Assembly (NCBI RefSeq): GCF_023517775.1
Contig: NZ_CP082904.1
Location: forward strand, 1,426,001-1,490,000
From: Mixta hanseatica
GTDB lineage: Bacteria; Pseudomonadota; Gammaproteobacteria; Enterobacterales; Enterobacteriaceae
Length of the DNA: 64,000 nucleotides
Direction of reading: 5' to 3'
The notes beneath the pieces were generated by a model. That model was given only the letters and a program-made list of their open reading frames with translations, was not told the DNA's origin and did not search any database. The translations under genes were made by a program, and so were the position numbers. Of this stretch, positions 20,004 to 28,679 are shown piece after piece (position 1 is the first letter of the stretch; the number at the start of each line of letters is the position of its first letter).

Positions 20004-20741
20004 ATGCCCCTTTTACGTTATACCTGTTCACCGCTGCTGCTAAGTTTGCTGTTTTCTGTCGGCGTCAGCGCCGAAACCGTTCCACACTATCTTACCGCCC
20101 GGGAGGCCCCGGACAGTCTGACTATTCTGCCGCCGCCGCCGGCTTTCGACAGCGTGGATTTCCTGCGCGATAAAGCGCTGTATGACTGGGGCGTGGCGCA
20201 GCGCAGAACGCCTCGCGGCAAGCTGGCCTGGCAGGATGCCGATGTTAAGGCGGAAAACATCCCGCTGCTGTTTACCCAGGCCTTTGGTTATCCGTTAAGT
20301 AAAGAGCAGGCGCCTGAGATTTATCGCCTGATGATTACCATGAAAGAGGATGCCGGAACTTGGGCCACCGCCAGCGCGAAAAAACATTATCAGCGTATCC
20401 GGCCTTTCTCTTTTTATGGGGTACCGACCTGCCGTCAGGAGGATGAAAAAACGCTGGCGGGCGAGGGTTCTTATCCGTCAGGCCATACCACCATCGGCTG
20501 GGCCTTAGCGCTAGTGCTGGCGGAGATCAACCCAGCGCGTCAGCAGGAAATTTTGCGGCGTGGGCTGGAAATTGGCGAAAGCCGGGTTATTTGCGGCTAT
20601 CACTGGCAAAGCGATATCGATGCGGCGCGGATTATGGCAGCGGCGGTCGTGGCAAGGTTACATAGCAATGGGCCATTCAGTCAGCAGATGGTAAAAGCAA
20701 AACAGGAATTTAAACGGCTGACAGCGGGCGAAGCGCAATAG
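20004..20741 (+). CDS. Class A non-specific acid phosphatase (PhoN/PhoC family)
   Basis: Periplasmic phosphomonoesterase of the PAP2/vanadium haloperoxidase superfamily. 245 residues with a signal peptide (about 1-23, GVSAET). All three catalytic motifs of class A enzymes are intact: K126-X6-R133-P134, PSGH (158-161, catalytic His) and SR-X5-H-X3-D (193-204, SRVICGYHWQSD). Ribosome site AAGGAAG, 7 bases before the ATG. Absent from this locus in E. coli K-12. Directly followed by a coding relic. No good PhoB box upstream. Could be named phoN, phoC or aphA-like; I leave the symbol blank. Confidence 0.92.
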   Translation: MPLLRYTCSPLLLSLLFSVGVSAETVPHYLTAREAPDSLTILPPPPAFDSVDFLRDKALYDWGVAQRRTPRGKLAWQDADVKAENIPLLFTQAFGYPLSKEQAPEIYRLMITMKEDAGTWATASAKKHYQRIRPFSFYGVPTCRQEDEKTLAGEGSYPSGHTTIGWALALVLAEINPARQQEILRRGLEIGESRVICGYHWQSDIDAARIMAAAVVARLHSNGPFSQQMVKAKQEFKRLTAGEAQ

Positions 20742-20936
20742 CGCTCTGTCAAACTTGCAAAGGAACCTTACGACTCACGTAATCTTTTTACCGGGAGTGG
20801 GTTTGCTCAATCGCGGGCGGGGACATCTCAAAAGGAATGGGGACACTGGTATTCGCGTCCTCCTTATGGAGATGATCCGCGAGACCAGTATTGGATACAG
20901 CAACGAATTGATTATGCAAACCAGCACGGTTTTTAA
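20742..20936 (+). pseudogene. C-terminal coding relic, possibly of a large secreted effector
   Basis: Beginning right after the acid phosphatase stop, one frame stays open for 64 codons to a TAA at 20934-20936. It has no start codon with a ribosome site. The product is protein-like, rich in Trp and Tyr, with HWYSRPPYGDDPRDQYWIQQ near the end. The last 23 bases overlap the ATG of the following small membrane protein gene. I infer the 3' end of a longer gene whose 5' part was lost. The overlap with a small membrane protein gene resembles toxin/immunity pairs such as type VI secretion effectors, but I cannot name the family. Confidence 0.5.
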
Positions 20937-21345
20937 ATGGATACATCGGAGTATTACACTGCTTTTGTTGCTGGCGGTAATTATTGGCGGCCTTTTATGG
21001 CGTTCCGAGGCTGGGCCCTATGACGACAGCCTCTACAGCAAGAAAGAATTATCAGATGGCGTCTGGCTTTATATCACTCAATACAATAATGCAGGTGCGA
21101 CGGATAGTGAGGTATATCGATATTACCTGAACAAAAAATTAGCGGACCCGTTACCTGTTCTGCAGAAGTCTGCGCCATTCCTGACAACCAATACGAAAGA
21201 GGTAACAGTCACCGCTATCGGCCAGCATATTATGGTTAGGTTAACAGGAAAGATTTATTCCTTTTCAAACTCAGCATTTTTTTATGACGGTTCAGCGGCG
21301 GTGATACCGCGTATTGATCTGAATGCCCAGGCAGCACGCAATTAG
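20914..21345 (+). CDS. Small membrane-anchored protein of unknown function, possible orphan immunity protein
   Basis: 143 residues from the ATG at 20914: a short basic N-terminus, one hydrophobic helix (about 14-31), then a polar periplasmic part starting RSEAGPYDDSLYSKKE, with VYRYYLNKKL and KIYSFSNSAFFYD. Not recognised as a characterised family. An earlier ATG at 20755 in the same frame is rejected because that stretch reads better as another protein in a second frame. The gene is visibly richer in A+T than its neighbours and uses rarer codons such as ATA and TTA, so it was probably acquired. The size, single anchor and overlap with an upstream relic suggest an immunity protein, by inference only. 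Confidence 0.6.
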   Translation: MQTSTVFKWIHRSITLLLLLAVIIGGLLWRSEAGPYDDSLYSKKELSDGVWLYITQYNNAGATDSEVYRYYLNKKLADPLPVLQKSAPFLTTNTKEVTVTAIGQHIMVRLTGKIYSFSNSAFFYDGSAAVIPRIDLNAQAARN

Positions 21346-21376
21346 CAAAGCCCGCAGCAGGGCGGGCCTCAGCGGG

Positions 21377-21398
21377 CGGGGCGCAGTCGCGCCCCGCA
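21377..21398. terminator. GC-rich hairpin between the small membrane protein gene and ybhB
   Basis: Stem GCGGGGCG / CGCGCCCCGC around a CAGT loop, preceded by a second hairpin (GCCCGC...GCGGGC, 21356-21367). Lies between convergent genes. No T run, so it may be a weak bidirectional terminator. Confidence 0.4.
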
Positions 21399-21405
21399 GG
21401 CAGCG

Positions 21406-21882
21406 TTAGCTGTACATCACGGTGATCGATGCGCTGGCGAGGCGATGGAAATGGACGTTAAAGCCCACCATCGCGCCGCTGGCGTTTTCATCAACCTCAA
21501 TTTTATCCACGTCCAGCGCGTGAACAGTAAAGATATAGCGGTGGCTTTCGCCCGGCGGCGGCGCCGCGCCGCCGTAGCCCGCTTCGCCAAAATCGGTACG
21601 CGTCTGGATCGCTTCTTCGGGCAGCGACGCCTGGCCGGAACCTGCGCCCTGCGGCAGCACCGTCACGTTGGCTGGGATATTCGCCACCACCCAATGCCAC
21701 CAGCCGGAACCGGTCGGCGCATCAGGATCGTAGCAGGTCACCACAAAGCTTTTCGTGCCTTCCGGCACTTCATCCCAGGCCAGATGCGGGGAAATATTAT
21801 CGCCCTGATACCCCATGCCGTTAAACACATGGCGCTCCGGCATCTTTTCGCCGTCGTTAAAATTGTGGCTGTAAACTCTCAT
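21406..21882 (-). CDS. ybhB: YbhB, PEBP/Raf-kinase-inhibitor-like protein
   Basis: 158-residue cytosolic phosphatidylethanolamine-binding-protein fold, the same length as E. coli YbhB and nearly identical in the core: HVFNGMGYQGDNISPHLAWDEVP, CYDPDAPTGSGWWHWV (ligand-binding DPDAP motif around 50) and HRYIFTVHALD. Physiological ligand unknown; Raf inhibition does not apply in bacteria. In E. coli it sits next to bioA; here two more genes lie in between, on the same strand, with 12 bases to the next upstream gene. Confidence 0.93.
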   Translation of the reverse strand: MRVYSHNFNDGEKMPERHVFNGMGYQGDNISPHLAWDEVPEGTKSFVVTCYDPDAPTGSGWWHWVVANIPANVTVLPQGAGSGQASLPEEAIQTRTDFGEAGYGGAAPPPGESHRYIFTVHALDVDKIEVDENASGAMVGFNVHFHRLASASITVMYS

Positions 21883-21894
21883 CGCCTCTCCATT

Positions 21895-22575
21895 TTATTG
21901 ATGCAACAGTTTTAGTAATTCTTCTGCGGTGGCGGCCGAAGAGGCGGGGTTTTGTCCGGTGATCAGATGACCATCGGTGACTGTCCAGACGCCCCAGTCG
22001 TCGGTGCGTTCAAACAGTCCGCCCTGTTTCTTCAGCTCATCCTCTACCAGGAAAGGCACAATATGCGTCAGCCCGACCGCCTGTTCTTCGCTATTGGTGA
22101 AGCCGGTAACGCGCTTACCGGCCACCAGCGGCGTACCGTCCGGTTTCTTCACATGGCGCAGCACGCCAGGCGCGTGGCAAACGGTCGCCACCGGCTTACC
22201 GTTGGCAAACAGGTTTTCAATCAGCGCGATACTGTGCTTATCCTCGGCCAGATCCCATAGCGGACCATGGCCGCCGGGATAAAATACCGCGTCGAACTTA
22301 CTGCTATCAATAGTTTCAAGGCGTTGCGTATTCGCCAGCGCCTGCTGAGCGGCAATATCCTGGCGAAAACGTTCGGTATCGTGCGTTTGCGCATCAGGCT
22401 CATCGCTTTTCGGATCGAGCGGCGGCTGCCCGCCCTGCGGTGAGGCCAGCACCACGCTGATGCCGGCATCCTTGAAGATATAATAAGGCGCGACAAATTC
22501 TTCCAGCCAGAAGCCGGTCTTTTTGCCGGTGTCACCCAGCCGATCGTGGGATGTGATAACCATTAAAATTTTCAT
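21895..22575 (-). CDS. DJ-1/PfpI superfamily protein (Hsp31-like, type 1 glutamine amidotransferase fold)
   Basis: 226 residues, no signal peptide. The nucleophile elbow ATVCHAPGVLR (Cys around 130) with its histidine and the preceding FYPGGHGPLWDL match the DJ-1/PfpI superfamily, nearest to the yeast Hsp31 / bacterial glyoxalase-III-like branch (MKILMVITSHDRLGDTGKKTG at the start). Members act as glutathione-independent glyoxalases, deglycases or stress chaperones; the true activity here is not fixed by sequence. The start overlaps the stop of the CurA-like gene by 4 bases, so the two are an operon and may both handle reactive carbonyls. Not found here in E. coli. Confidence 0.88.
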   Translation of the reverse strand: MKILMVITSHDRLGDTGKKTGFWLEEFVAPYYIFKDAGISVVLASPQGGQPPLDPKSDEPDAQTHDTERFRQDIAAQQALANTQRLETIDSSKFDAVFYPGGHGPLWDLAEDKHSIALIENLFANGKPVATVCHAPGVLRHVKKPDGTPLVAGKRVTGFTNSEEQAVGLTHIVPFLVEDELKKQGGLFERTDDWGVWTVTDGHLITGQNPASSAATAEELLKLLHQ

Positions 22576-23627
22576 GACTGCTCTCCCGGTTGATCTGCTG
22601 CTACCCGGATCACCAGCTTGCCGAAGTTTTTACCTTCCAGCATACCGATAAAGGCGTCCGGCGCGTTTTCCAGCTCATCAACGATATGTTCGCGGAATAC
22701 CAGGCGATCCTCCGCCACCCACTGACTCATCTGGCGGAAAAATTCTTCAAAGCGATCGCCGTAATCCTGATTAATGATAAAGCCCTGCACACGCAGACGT
22801 TTACGTAGAATCGCGCCCTGGAACAGCGGTAAATGGTCCTGCCCCTGCGGCAGATCGGTGCTGTTATAGTCGGCAATCAGGCCGCACAGCGGAATGCGTC
22901 CTTTGCTGTTCATCAGCGGCAGCACCGCGTTGAACACTTTGCCGCCGACATTTTCAAAATAGACGTCGATGCCGTCAGGACAGTGCTGCTTCAGCTGCTG
23001 CGCCAGGTCGTCGCGGCGGTGATCGACGCAGTGGTCGAAGCCCAGTTTTTCCATAGCGTAACGGCATTTTTCTTCGCCGCCGGCGATGCCGACCACGCGA
23101 CAGCCTTTCAGCTTCGCGATTTGCCCCACTACCGAACCTACGGCGCCGGTAGCGGCGGCTACCACGACGGTTTCGCCCGGCTGCGGGTTACCAATATCCA
23201 GCAGCCCCATATAGGCGGTAAAGCCGGTCATGCCCAGCAGGCTTAACGCCCATGAAGGATGCTTTAATACCGGCCCCTGCAATTTAAACAGCCCGCGGCC
23301 GTCCGACAGCGCGTAATCCTGCCAGCCGCTCTGGCTGACTACCCAGTCGCCCGGCTGATAGTCGGGATGTTGTGATTGCTCAACAATTGCCACCGTGCCG
23401 CCGCCTAATACATCGTTCACCGCAAAAGGCTCAACGTAGGAAGGCGCATCGCTCATGCGACCGCGCATATAGGGGTCGAGTGAGAGATAAACCGTCCGCA
23501 GAAGCATTTCTCCCTCGCCGGGCGTCGGCACCGGCTGCGTATCAAGGCGGAAGTTGGCAGGGGCCGGCGCGCCGTGCGGGCGCGAAACCAAAATTAGGCG
23601 ACGATTTTGCTCTTTTTGCTGTGACAT
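22572..23627 (-). CDS. NADP-dependent alkenal/one oxidoreductase, CurA (YncB) family
   Basis: 351 residues, medium-chain dehydrogenase/reductase superfamily without zinc ligands. It starts MSQQKEQNRRLILVSRPHGAP and has TVYLSLDPYMRGRMSD (around 45), the Rossmann motif AAATGAVGSVVGQIAKLKGC (around 155) and YFENVGGKVFNAVLPL, all very close to E. coli CurA, which reduces curcumin and other alpha,beta-unsaturated ketones with NADPH. Overlaps the DJ-1 gene (ATGA). A good ribosome site, AAGGAG, precedes the ATG. In E. coli curA lies elsewhere, so here the pair is inserted between ybhB and bioA. Confidence 0.9.
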   Translation of the reverse strand: MSQQKEQNRRLILVSRPHGAPAPANFRLDTQPVPTPGEGEMLLRTVYLSLDPYMRGRMSDAPSYVEPFAVNDVLGGGTVAIVEQSQHPDYQPGDWVVSQSGWQDYALSDGRGLFKLQGPVLKHPSWALSLLGMTGFTAYMGLLDIGNPQPGETVVVAAATGAVGSVVGQIAKLKGCRVVGIAGGEEKCRYAMEKLGFDHCVDHRRDDLAQQLKQHCPDGIDVYFENVGGKVFNAVLPLMNSKGRIPLCGLIADYNSTDLPQGQDHLPLFQGAILRKRLRVQGFIINQDYGDRFEEFFRQMSQWVAEDRLVFREHIVDELENAPDAFIGMLEGKNFGKLVIRVAADQPGEQS

Positions 23628-23702
23628 TATTTACTCCTTGGCTAATGAGGATGTTAAAAGCGTAGTTGATCCCACGGCCTCGCGCCCGGTGGCGCGACGG
23701 CA

Positions 23703-24995
23703 TTAGCCCGGCAGAAACAGCTGGTTTTCATCCAGCGCCGCCGCGATCGCCGCGGTTAGCTGGCTGAGCTGTGACGACGTAATCACATAAGGCGGCATCA
23801 AATAAATCAGCTTGCCGAAAGGACGGATCCAGACGCCCTGTTCCACAAAGAAGCGTTGAATCGCCGCCATATTAACTGGCTGACGGCTTTCGATCACGCC
23901 GATAGCGCCCAGCACGCGCGCATCCGCCACCTGCGGATGGTCCGCCAGCGGCAGCAGCGCGGTACGCAGCTGTTGTTCAATGGCCGTGACCTGCGCCCGC
24001 CAGTTTCCTTCCTGCAGCAGCGCCAGGCTGGCGTCGGCTACGGCGCAGGCCAGCGGATTGCCCATAAACGTCGGGCCGTGCATAAAGCAGCCCGCCGCGC
24101 CGTTGCTGATGGTATTCGCCACCTCGCGCGTGGTCAGCGTCGCGGAAAGCGTCATGGTGCCGCCGGTCAGGGCTTTTCCCAGGCAGAGAATATCGGGAGC
24201 GATACCGGCATGATCACAGGCGAACAGCTGACCGGTGCGGCCAAAGCCGGTGGCGATCTCATCGGCAATCAGCAGTACCTGATGACGATTGCACAGTTCA
24301 CGTACCTGCTGCAGGTAGCGCGGATGATAAAAACGCATCCCGCCGGCGCCCTGCACGATAGGTTCGAGGATCACCGCGGCGATGCTGTCGCCATGAGCGG
24401 CGATCTGGGCGGCAAATTCCGCGATATCCCGCTCATCCCAGGGGGCATCAAAGCGGCACTGCGGCGCTGGCGCGAACAGGTGCGTCGGCAGATAGCCTTG
24501 CCACAGGCTGTGCATGGAGTTATCGGGATCGCATACCGACATGGCGGAGAAGGTATCGCCATGGTAGCCGCGGCGCAGCGTCAGGAAACGTTGGCGTTTC
24601 TCGCCGCGCGCCTGCCAGTACTGCAGCGCCATTTTCATCGCCACTTCTACCGCCACCGAGCCGGAGTCCGCCAAAAACACGCACTCCAGCGGCGCTGGCG
24701 TCATAGCGACCAGGCGACGACAGAGCGCTACGGCGGAAGGGTGGGTAATGCCGCCGAACATCACGTGCGACATCTGCGCCATCTGCTGTTGTAGCGCCTG
24801 ATTGAGGCGTGGGTGGTTATAGCCGTGTATCGCCGCCCACCATGAGGACATGCCATCCACCAGATGACGGCCATCGGCCAGCTGTAAATGAACACCCTGC
24901 GCGGCAACCACCGGATAACAGGGCAGCGGTTCGCTCATGGAGGTATAGGGATGCCAGATATGGTCGCGGTCAAAGGCAAGATCGTCAGATGTCAT
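23703..24995 (-). CDS. bioA: Adenosylmethionine-8-amino-7-oxononanoate aminotransferase BioA
   Basis: PLP enzyme converting KAPA to DAPA using S-adenosylmethionine as amino donor, third step of biotin ring assembly. Start at the ATG 24993-24995 ([20 protein letters not shown]), as in E. coli; a GTG two codons upstream is possible. 430 residues. PLP lysine in [15 protein letters not shown] (around 273), with [21 protein letters not shown] before it. Divergent from bioBFCD across the shared BirA operator. Confidence 0.97.
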   Translation of the reverse strand: MTSDDLAFDRDHIWHPYTSMSEPLPCYPVVAAQGVHLQLADGRHLVDGMSSWWAAIHGYNHPRLNQALQQQMAQMSHVMFGGITHPSAVALCRRLVAMTPAPLECVFLADSGSVAVEVAMKMALQYWQARGEKRQRFLTLRRGYHGDTFSAMSVCDPDNSMHSLWQGYLPTHLFAPAPQCRFDAPWDERDIAEFAAQIAAHGDSIAAVILEPIVQGAGGMRFYHPRYLQQVRELCNRHQVLLIADEIATGFGRTGQLFACDHAGIAPDILCLGKALTGGTMTLSATLTTREVANTISNGAAGCFMHGPTFMGNPLACAVADASLALLQEGNWRAQVTAIEQQLRTALLPLADHPQVADARVLGAIGVIESRQPVNMAAIQRFFVEQGVWIRPFGKLIYLMPPYVITSSQLSQLTAAIAAALDENQLFLPG

Positions 24996-25000
24996 GATCA

Positions 25001-25035
25001 CTTGTAAACCAAAATAAAAAGATTTAGTTTACAAG
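25001..25035. promoter_or_regulatory. BirA operator of the bioA / bioB divergent promoter
   Basis: Perfect 9-base arms CTTGTAAAC (25001-25009) and GTTTACAAG (25027-25035) around a 17-base A+T-rich centre. Matches the E. coli bio operator, where biotinyl-AMP-bound BirA represses both directions. It lies just before the bioA start and about 46 bases before bioB. Confidence 0.93.
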
Positions 25036-25081
25036 TCTACATCAGATACCATGATAAAAACGACCCTTTCTGGAGTAAGCA

Positions 25082-26113
25082 ATGTCAATGCGCTGGACGC
25101 TCGCACAGGCTCAGGCCCTGTTTAATAAGCCTTTTCTTGAACTCATGTTTGAAGCGCAGCAGGTACACCGCCAGCATTTCGATCCGCGTCAGGTACAGGT
25201 GAGTACGCTGTTATCGATCAAAACCGGCGCCTGTCCGGAAGACTGTAAATATTGCCCGCAGAGCGCCCGTTATAAAACCGGGCTGGAAGCGGAGCGCCTG
25301 ATGGAAGTGGAAGAGGTACTGGCCTCGGCGCGTAAGGCGAAGGCGGCGGGATCGTCTCGTTTCTGCATGGGCGCGGCCTGGAAAAACCCTCACGATCGCG
25401 ATATGCCCTACCTGGAAAAAATGGTGCAGGGGGTGAAGGCGATGGGGCTTGAAACCTGCATGACGCTGGGCACGCTGAACGATGAACAGGCGCAGCGGCT
25501 GGGAGCGGCCGGGCTCGATTTTTACAACCATAACCTTGATACCTCGCCGGAATTTTACGGCAATATCATCACTACCCGTACCTATCAGGAGCGTCTGGAT
25601 ACGCTGGAAAAAGTGCGTGAGGCGGGCATCAAGGTCTGCTCCGGCGGTATCGTTGGCTTAGGCGAAGAGGTAAAAGATCGCGCCGCGCTGCTGGTTCAGC
25701 TGGCGAACCTGCCGACGCCGCCGGAAAGCGTGCCGATCAACATGCTGGTTAAGGTCAAAGGCACACCGCTGGCGGATAACGAAGATGTCGATCCGTTTGA
25801 TTTTATCCGCACCATCGCCGTTGCGCGCATTATGATGCCGCGTTCGCACGTACGCCTCTCCGCAGGCCGCGAGCAGATGAATGAGCAGACCCAGGCGATG
25901 TGTTTTATGGCCGGCGCCAACTCTATCTTCTACGGCTGCAAGCTGCTTACCACGCCGAACCCGGAAGAGGATAAAGATTTGCTGCTGTTCCGCAAGCTGG
26001 GCCTTAATCCTGAACATACCCATACCGATGCTGGCGATAACGAGCAGCAGCAGGCGCTGGCGCAGCAGCTGGTTAATGTCGATACCCCGCAGTATTACAA
26101 CGCGGCCCAGTAA
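25082..26113 (+). CDS. bioB: Biotin synthase BioB
   Basis: Radical SAM enzyme inserting sulfur into dethiobiotin, last step of biotin synthesis. 343 residues (E. coli 346). The [4Fe-4S] motif C-X3-C-X2-C is CPEDCKYC (around residue 54-61). Ligands of the sacrificial [2Fe-2S] cluster lie in [18 protein letters not shown] and [11 protein letters not shown]; the arginine ligand is in [10 protein letters not shown]. The stop overlaps the bioF start (TAATG). Ribosome site TGGAG, 9 bases before the ATG. Confidence 0.97.
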   Translation: MSMRWTLAQAQALFNKPFLELMFEAQQVHRQHFDPRQVQVSTLLSIKTGACPEDCKYCPQSARYKTGLEAERLMEVEEVLASARKAKAAGSSRFCMGAAWKNPHDRDMPYLEKMVQGVKAMGLETCMTLGTLNDEQAQRLGAAGLDFYNHNLDTSPEFYGNIITTRTYQERLDTLEKVREAGIKVCSGGIVGLGEEVKDRAALLVQLANLPTPPESVPINMLVKVKGTPLADNEDVDPFDFIRTIAVARIMMPRSHVRLSAGREQMNEQTQAMCFMAGANSIFYGCKLLTTPNPEEDKDLLLFRKLGLNPEHTHTDAGDNEQQQALAQQLVNVDTPQYYNAAQ

Positions 26114-27267
26114 TGAGCTGGCAACATCGAATCGCGACGGCGCTGGCCGAGCGCCAGCAGCAACAGCGTTTACGCCAGCGCAGCCTGCTGGAAAAGAGCC
26201 ACGCAGGCTGGCTGCTGCATAACGGCATGCGCTACTGTAATTTCTCCAGCAATGATTACCTTGGGTTGAGCGACGATGCGCGCCTGATACAGGCCTGGCA
26301 GCAGGGTGCCGAACGCTACGGCGTCGGCGCCGGGGCGTCCGGTCACGTGACCGGCTACGCCTTGCCGCATGCCGCGCTGGAAGCGGAGTTGGCGGACTGG
26401 CTGGGCTATCCCTGCGCGCTGCTGTTTAATTCCGGCTACGCCGCTAATCAGGCGGTGATTGGCGCGCTGGCAGGCACGGGCGACCGCATCCTGGCGGATA
26501 AACTCTCGCACGCCTCGCTGCTGGAGGCGGCCAGTCTCAGTCCGGCCACGCTGCGTCGTTTTGCCCATAATCAGCCGCAGAGTTTGCAACGCCTGTTAGC
26601 CGCGCAGCACGCTGGCGAAACCCTGGTCATCACCGAAGGCGTGTTCAGTATGGATGGCGACAGCGCGCCGCTGCCTGCGCTGCATCAGTTGACGCAGCAG
26701 GCGGGCGGCTGGCTGCTGGTGGATGATGCACACGGCATCGGCGTGCAGGGCGACCAGGGGCGCGGCAGCTGCTGGCAGCAGGGCGTGCGGCCGGAACTGC
26801 TGATCGTCACCTTTGGCAAAGCGTTTGGCATCAGCGGCGCGGCGCTGCTGTGCGACAGCGATACCGCCAATTATCTGCTGCAGTTCGCCCGTCATCTGAT
26901 CTACAGCACGGCGATGCCGCCGGCGCAGGCAGAAGCGCTGCGCGCCGCCCTGCGTGCGGTACAGCAGGGCGACGAACTGCGTGAACGGCTGGCCGCCAAC
27001 GTTGCCCGCTTCCGCCGCGGTGCGGCGCAGCTTCCCTGCACACTGTTGCCATCCTCCACCGCCATCCAGCCGCTGCTGGTGGGCGACGACAGCCAGGCGC
27101 TAATGCTCGCCAGCCGTCTGCGTCAGCGCGGCTGCTGGGTGACGGCGATTCGTCCGCCCACGGTGCCGCCGGGCACCGCGCGGCTGCGCATTACCTTAAC
27201 CGCACGCCACACGGCGGAAGAGATCGATCGGCTGCTGGAGGCGCTGTATGACACACAAAGTGAATAA
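26113..27267 (+). CDS. bioF: 8-amino-7-oxononanoate synthase BioF
   Basis: PLP enzyme joining pimeloyl-ACP/CoA and alanine to KAPA. 384 residues as in E. coli. It has the conserved [13 protein letters not shown] (around 39), [23 protein letters not shown] (around 203) and the PLP lysine in [13 protein letters not shown] (around 236). Start overlaps bioB and end overlaps bioC by 20 bases. Confidence 0.96.
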   Translation: MSWQHRIATALAERQQQQRLRQRSLLEKSHAGWLLHNGMRYCNFSSNDYLGLSDDARLIQAWQQGAERYGVGAGASGHVTGYALPHAALEAELADWLGYPCALLFNSGYAANQAVIGALAGTGDRILADKLSHASLLEAASLSPATLRRFAHNQPQSLQRLLAAQHAGETLVITEGVFSMDGDSAPLPALHQLTQQAGGWLLVDDAHGIGVQGDQGRGSCWQQGVRPELLIVTFGKAFGISGAALLCDSDTANYLLQFARHLIYSTAMPPAQAEALRAALRAVQQGDELRERLAANVARFRRGAAQLPCTLLPSSTAIQPLLVGDDSQALMLASRLRQRGCWVTAIRPPTVPPGTARLRITLTARHTAEEIDRLLEALYDTQSE

Positions 27268-28006
27268 GCAGGCGGTGGCGCAGGCGTTTGGCCGTGCGGC
27301 AGGCGGTTATGACCGCTTTGCCGAGCTGCAACGCTATAGCGGCGAGCAGTTAATGGCGCAGCAGCCGTCCCTGCCCAGCGCCACCGTGCTGGATGCCGGC
27401 TGCGGCACCGGCTGGTTCAGCCGACGCTTTCGCGAGCAGGGGCATCAGGTGATTGCCCTCGATCTTTCGCCGGGGATGCTGGCGCAGGCACGGCGCGATG
27501 AGACGGCGCATCACTATCTACTGGGCGATATTGAAGCGCTGCCGCTGCGCGCCCACAGCGTGGATGTCAGCTGGAGCAACCTGGCGATGCAATGGTGCGA
27601 TGACCTGGCGCAGGGGCTGCGTGAGCTGTGTCGGGTGACGCGTCCCGGCGGCCGGATACTGTTTTCTACTCTTGCCGACCAGTCGCTGCATGAGGTGCGC
27701 AGCGCGTGGCAGGCGCTGGATGATTACCAGCACGTGAATACCTTTCTTTCCGAGGCGGCGATCCGGCAGGCTGGCGACGGCCTGGCGCTGCAGCTGATCA
27801 GCGAAACGGTAGAGCAGCGCTTTCCCGACGTGCGTAGCGCGCTGCAATCGCTAAAAGGCATCGGCGCTACCCATATTCATCACGGGCGCGCCAGCGGGCT
27901 ACTGACGCGTCAGCGCCTGCAACAGCTGGCGCAGCACTGGCCGCAGGACGAACGCGGTTATCGCCTCTCTTATCAACTGGTTATTGGAGTAATTGATTGT
28001 GAGTAA
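27248..28006 (+). CDS. bioC: Malonyl-ACP O-methyltransferase BioC
   Basis: Class I SAM methyltransferase that masks the malonyl carboxyl so that fatty acid synthesis can build the pimelate arm of biotin. 252 residues (E. coli 251). It starts [25 protein letters not shown], with SAM motif [14 protein letters not shown] (around 46) and the WSNLAMQWC stretch typical of BioC (around 104). Overlaps bioF at its start, and bioD starts inside its last codons. Confidence 0.95.
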   Translation: MTHKVNKQAVAQAFGRAAGGYDRFAELQRYSGEQLMAQQPSLPSATVLDAGCGTGWFSRRFREQGHQVIALDLSPGMLAQARRDETAHHYLLGDIEALPLRAHSVDVSWSNLAMQWCDDLAQGLRELCRVTRPGGRILFSTLADQSLHEVRSAWQALDDYQHVNTFLSEAAIRQAGDGLALQLISETVEQRFPDVRSALQSLKGIGATHIHHGRASGLLTRQRLQQLAQHWPQDERGYRLSYQLVIGVIDCE

Positions 28007-28670
28007 CTGCTGGTTCCTGACCGGGACCGATACTGAAGTGGGCAAAACCGTTGCCAGCAGCGCGCTGTTGCAGGCGGCTAACCGCGCGGGCTTGCGCACC
28101 GCAGGTTATAAGCCGGTAGCCTCCGGCAGTGAAATGACCTCTGAAGGCATTCGCAACGGCGATGCGCTGGCGCTGCAGCGTAACAGCAGCGTGCCGTTGA
28201 GCTATGAGGAAGTGAACCCGCTGGTATTTATCGAGCCAACCTCGCCGCACATCGTCAGCGCCGATACCGGTCAGCCAATTGAATTCGCCCGGCTTTCTGC
28301 TGGCCTGCAGGCGCTGCGGGAAAAGGCGGAGTGGGTGCTGGTCGAGGGCGCGGGCGGCTGGTATACGCCGTTGTCAGAGCAGCAAACCTATGCCGACTGG
28401 GTACGTCAGGAGCAGCTGCCGGTGATTCTGGTGGTGGGCATTAAACTGGGTTGTATTAACCACGCGTTACTCAGCGCAGAGGCGATCCGCAACGCCGGAC
28501 TGCCGCTGGCGGGCTGGATCGCTAACGATATTCAGCCGCCGGGCAGACGCCATCAGGAATATATGGCTACCCTGCAACAACGCCTGCCGGCGCCGCTGCT
28601 GGGCGAAATTCCGTTCCTCGAACAGATTGAGGGCGTGGCGCTGGGCGACTATCTGCGCCTGCCCGGCTGA
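27999..28670 (+). CDS. bioD: Dethiobiotin synthetase BioD
   Basis: ATP-dependent ureido-ring closure of DAPA with CO2. Start set at GTG 27999, because the ribosome site GGAG (27986-27989) is 9 bases from it but only 3 from the upstream TTG. 223 residues. P-loop GTDTEVGKT (around residue 8), KPVASGSE, and VEGAGGWYTPL. The start overlaps bioC by 8 bases. Convergent with the orphan ABC ATPase gene 9 bases beyond. Last gene of bioBFCD. Confidence 0.95.
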   Translation: MSNCWFLTGTDTEVGKTVASSALLQAANRAGLRTAGYKPVASGSEMTSEGIRNGDALALQRNSSVPLSYEEVNPLVFIEPTSPHIVSADTGQPIEFARLSAGLQALREKAEWVLVEGAGGWYTPLSEQQTYADWVRQEQLPVILVVGIKLGCINHALLSAEAIRNAGLPLAGWIANDIQPPGRRHQEYMATLQQRLPAPLLGEIPFLEQIEGVALGDYLRLPG

Positions 28671-28679
28671 CGGGCATTT

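Noticed and set aside
20755..20913. N-terminal extension of the small membrane protein gene
   Set aside because: The hydrophobic anchor follows the ATG at 20914, and the upstream stretch reads better as protein in a different frame.
23856..24794. Long plus-strand open frame (312 codons) opposite bioA
   Set aside because: Antisense shadow of a certain gene in G+C-rich DNA; no family similarity or ribosome site.
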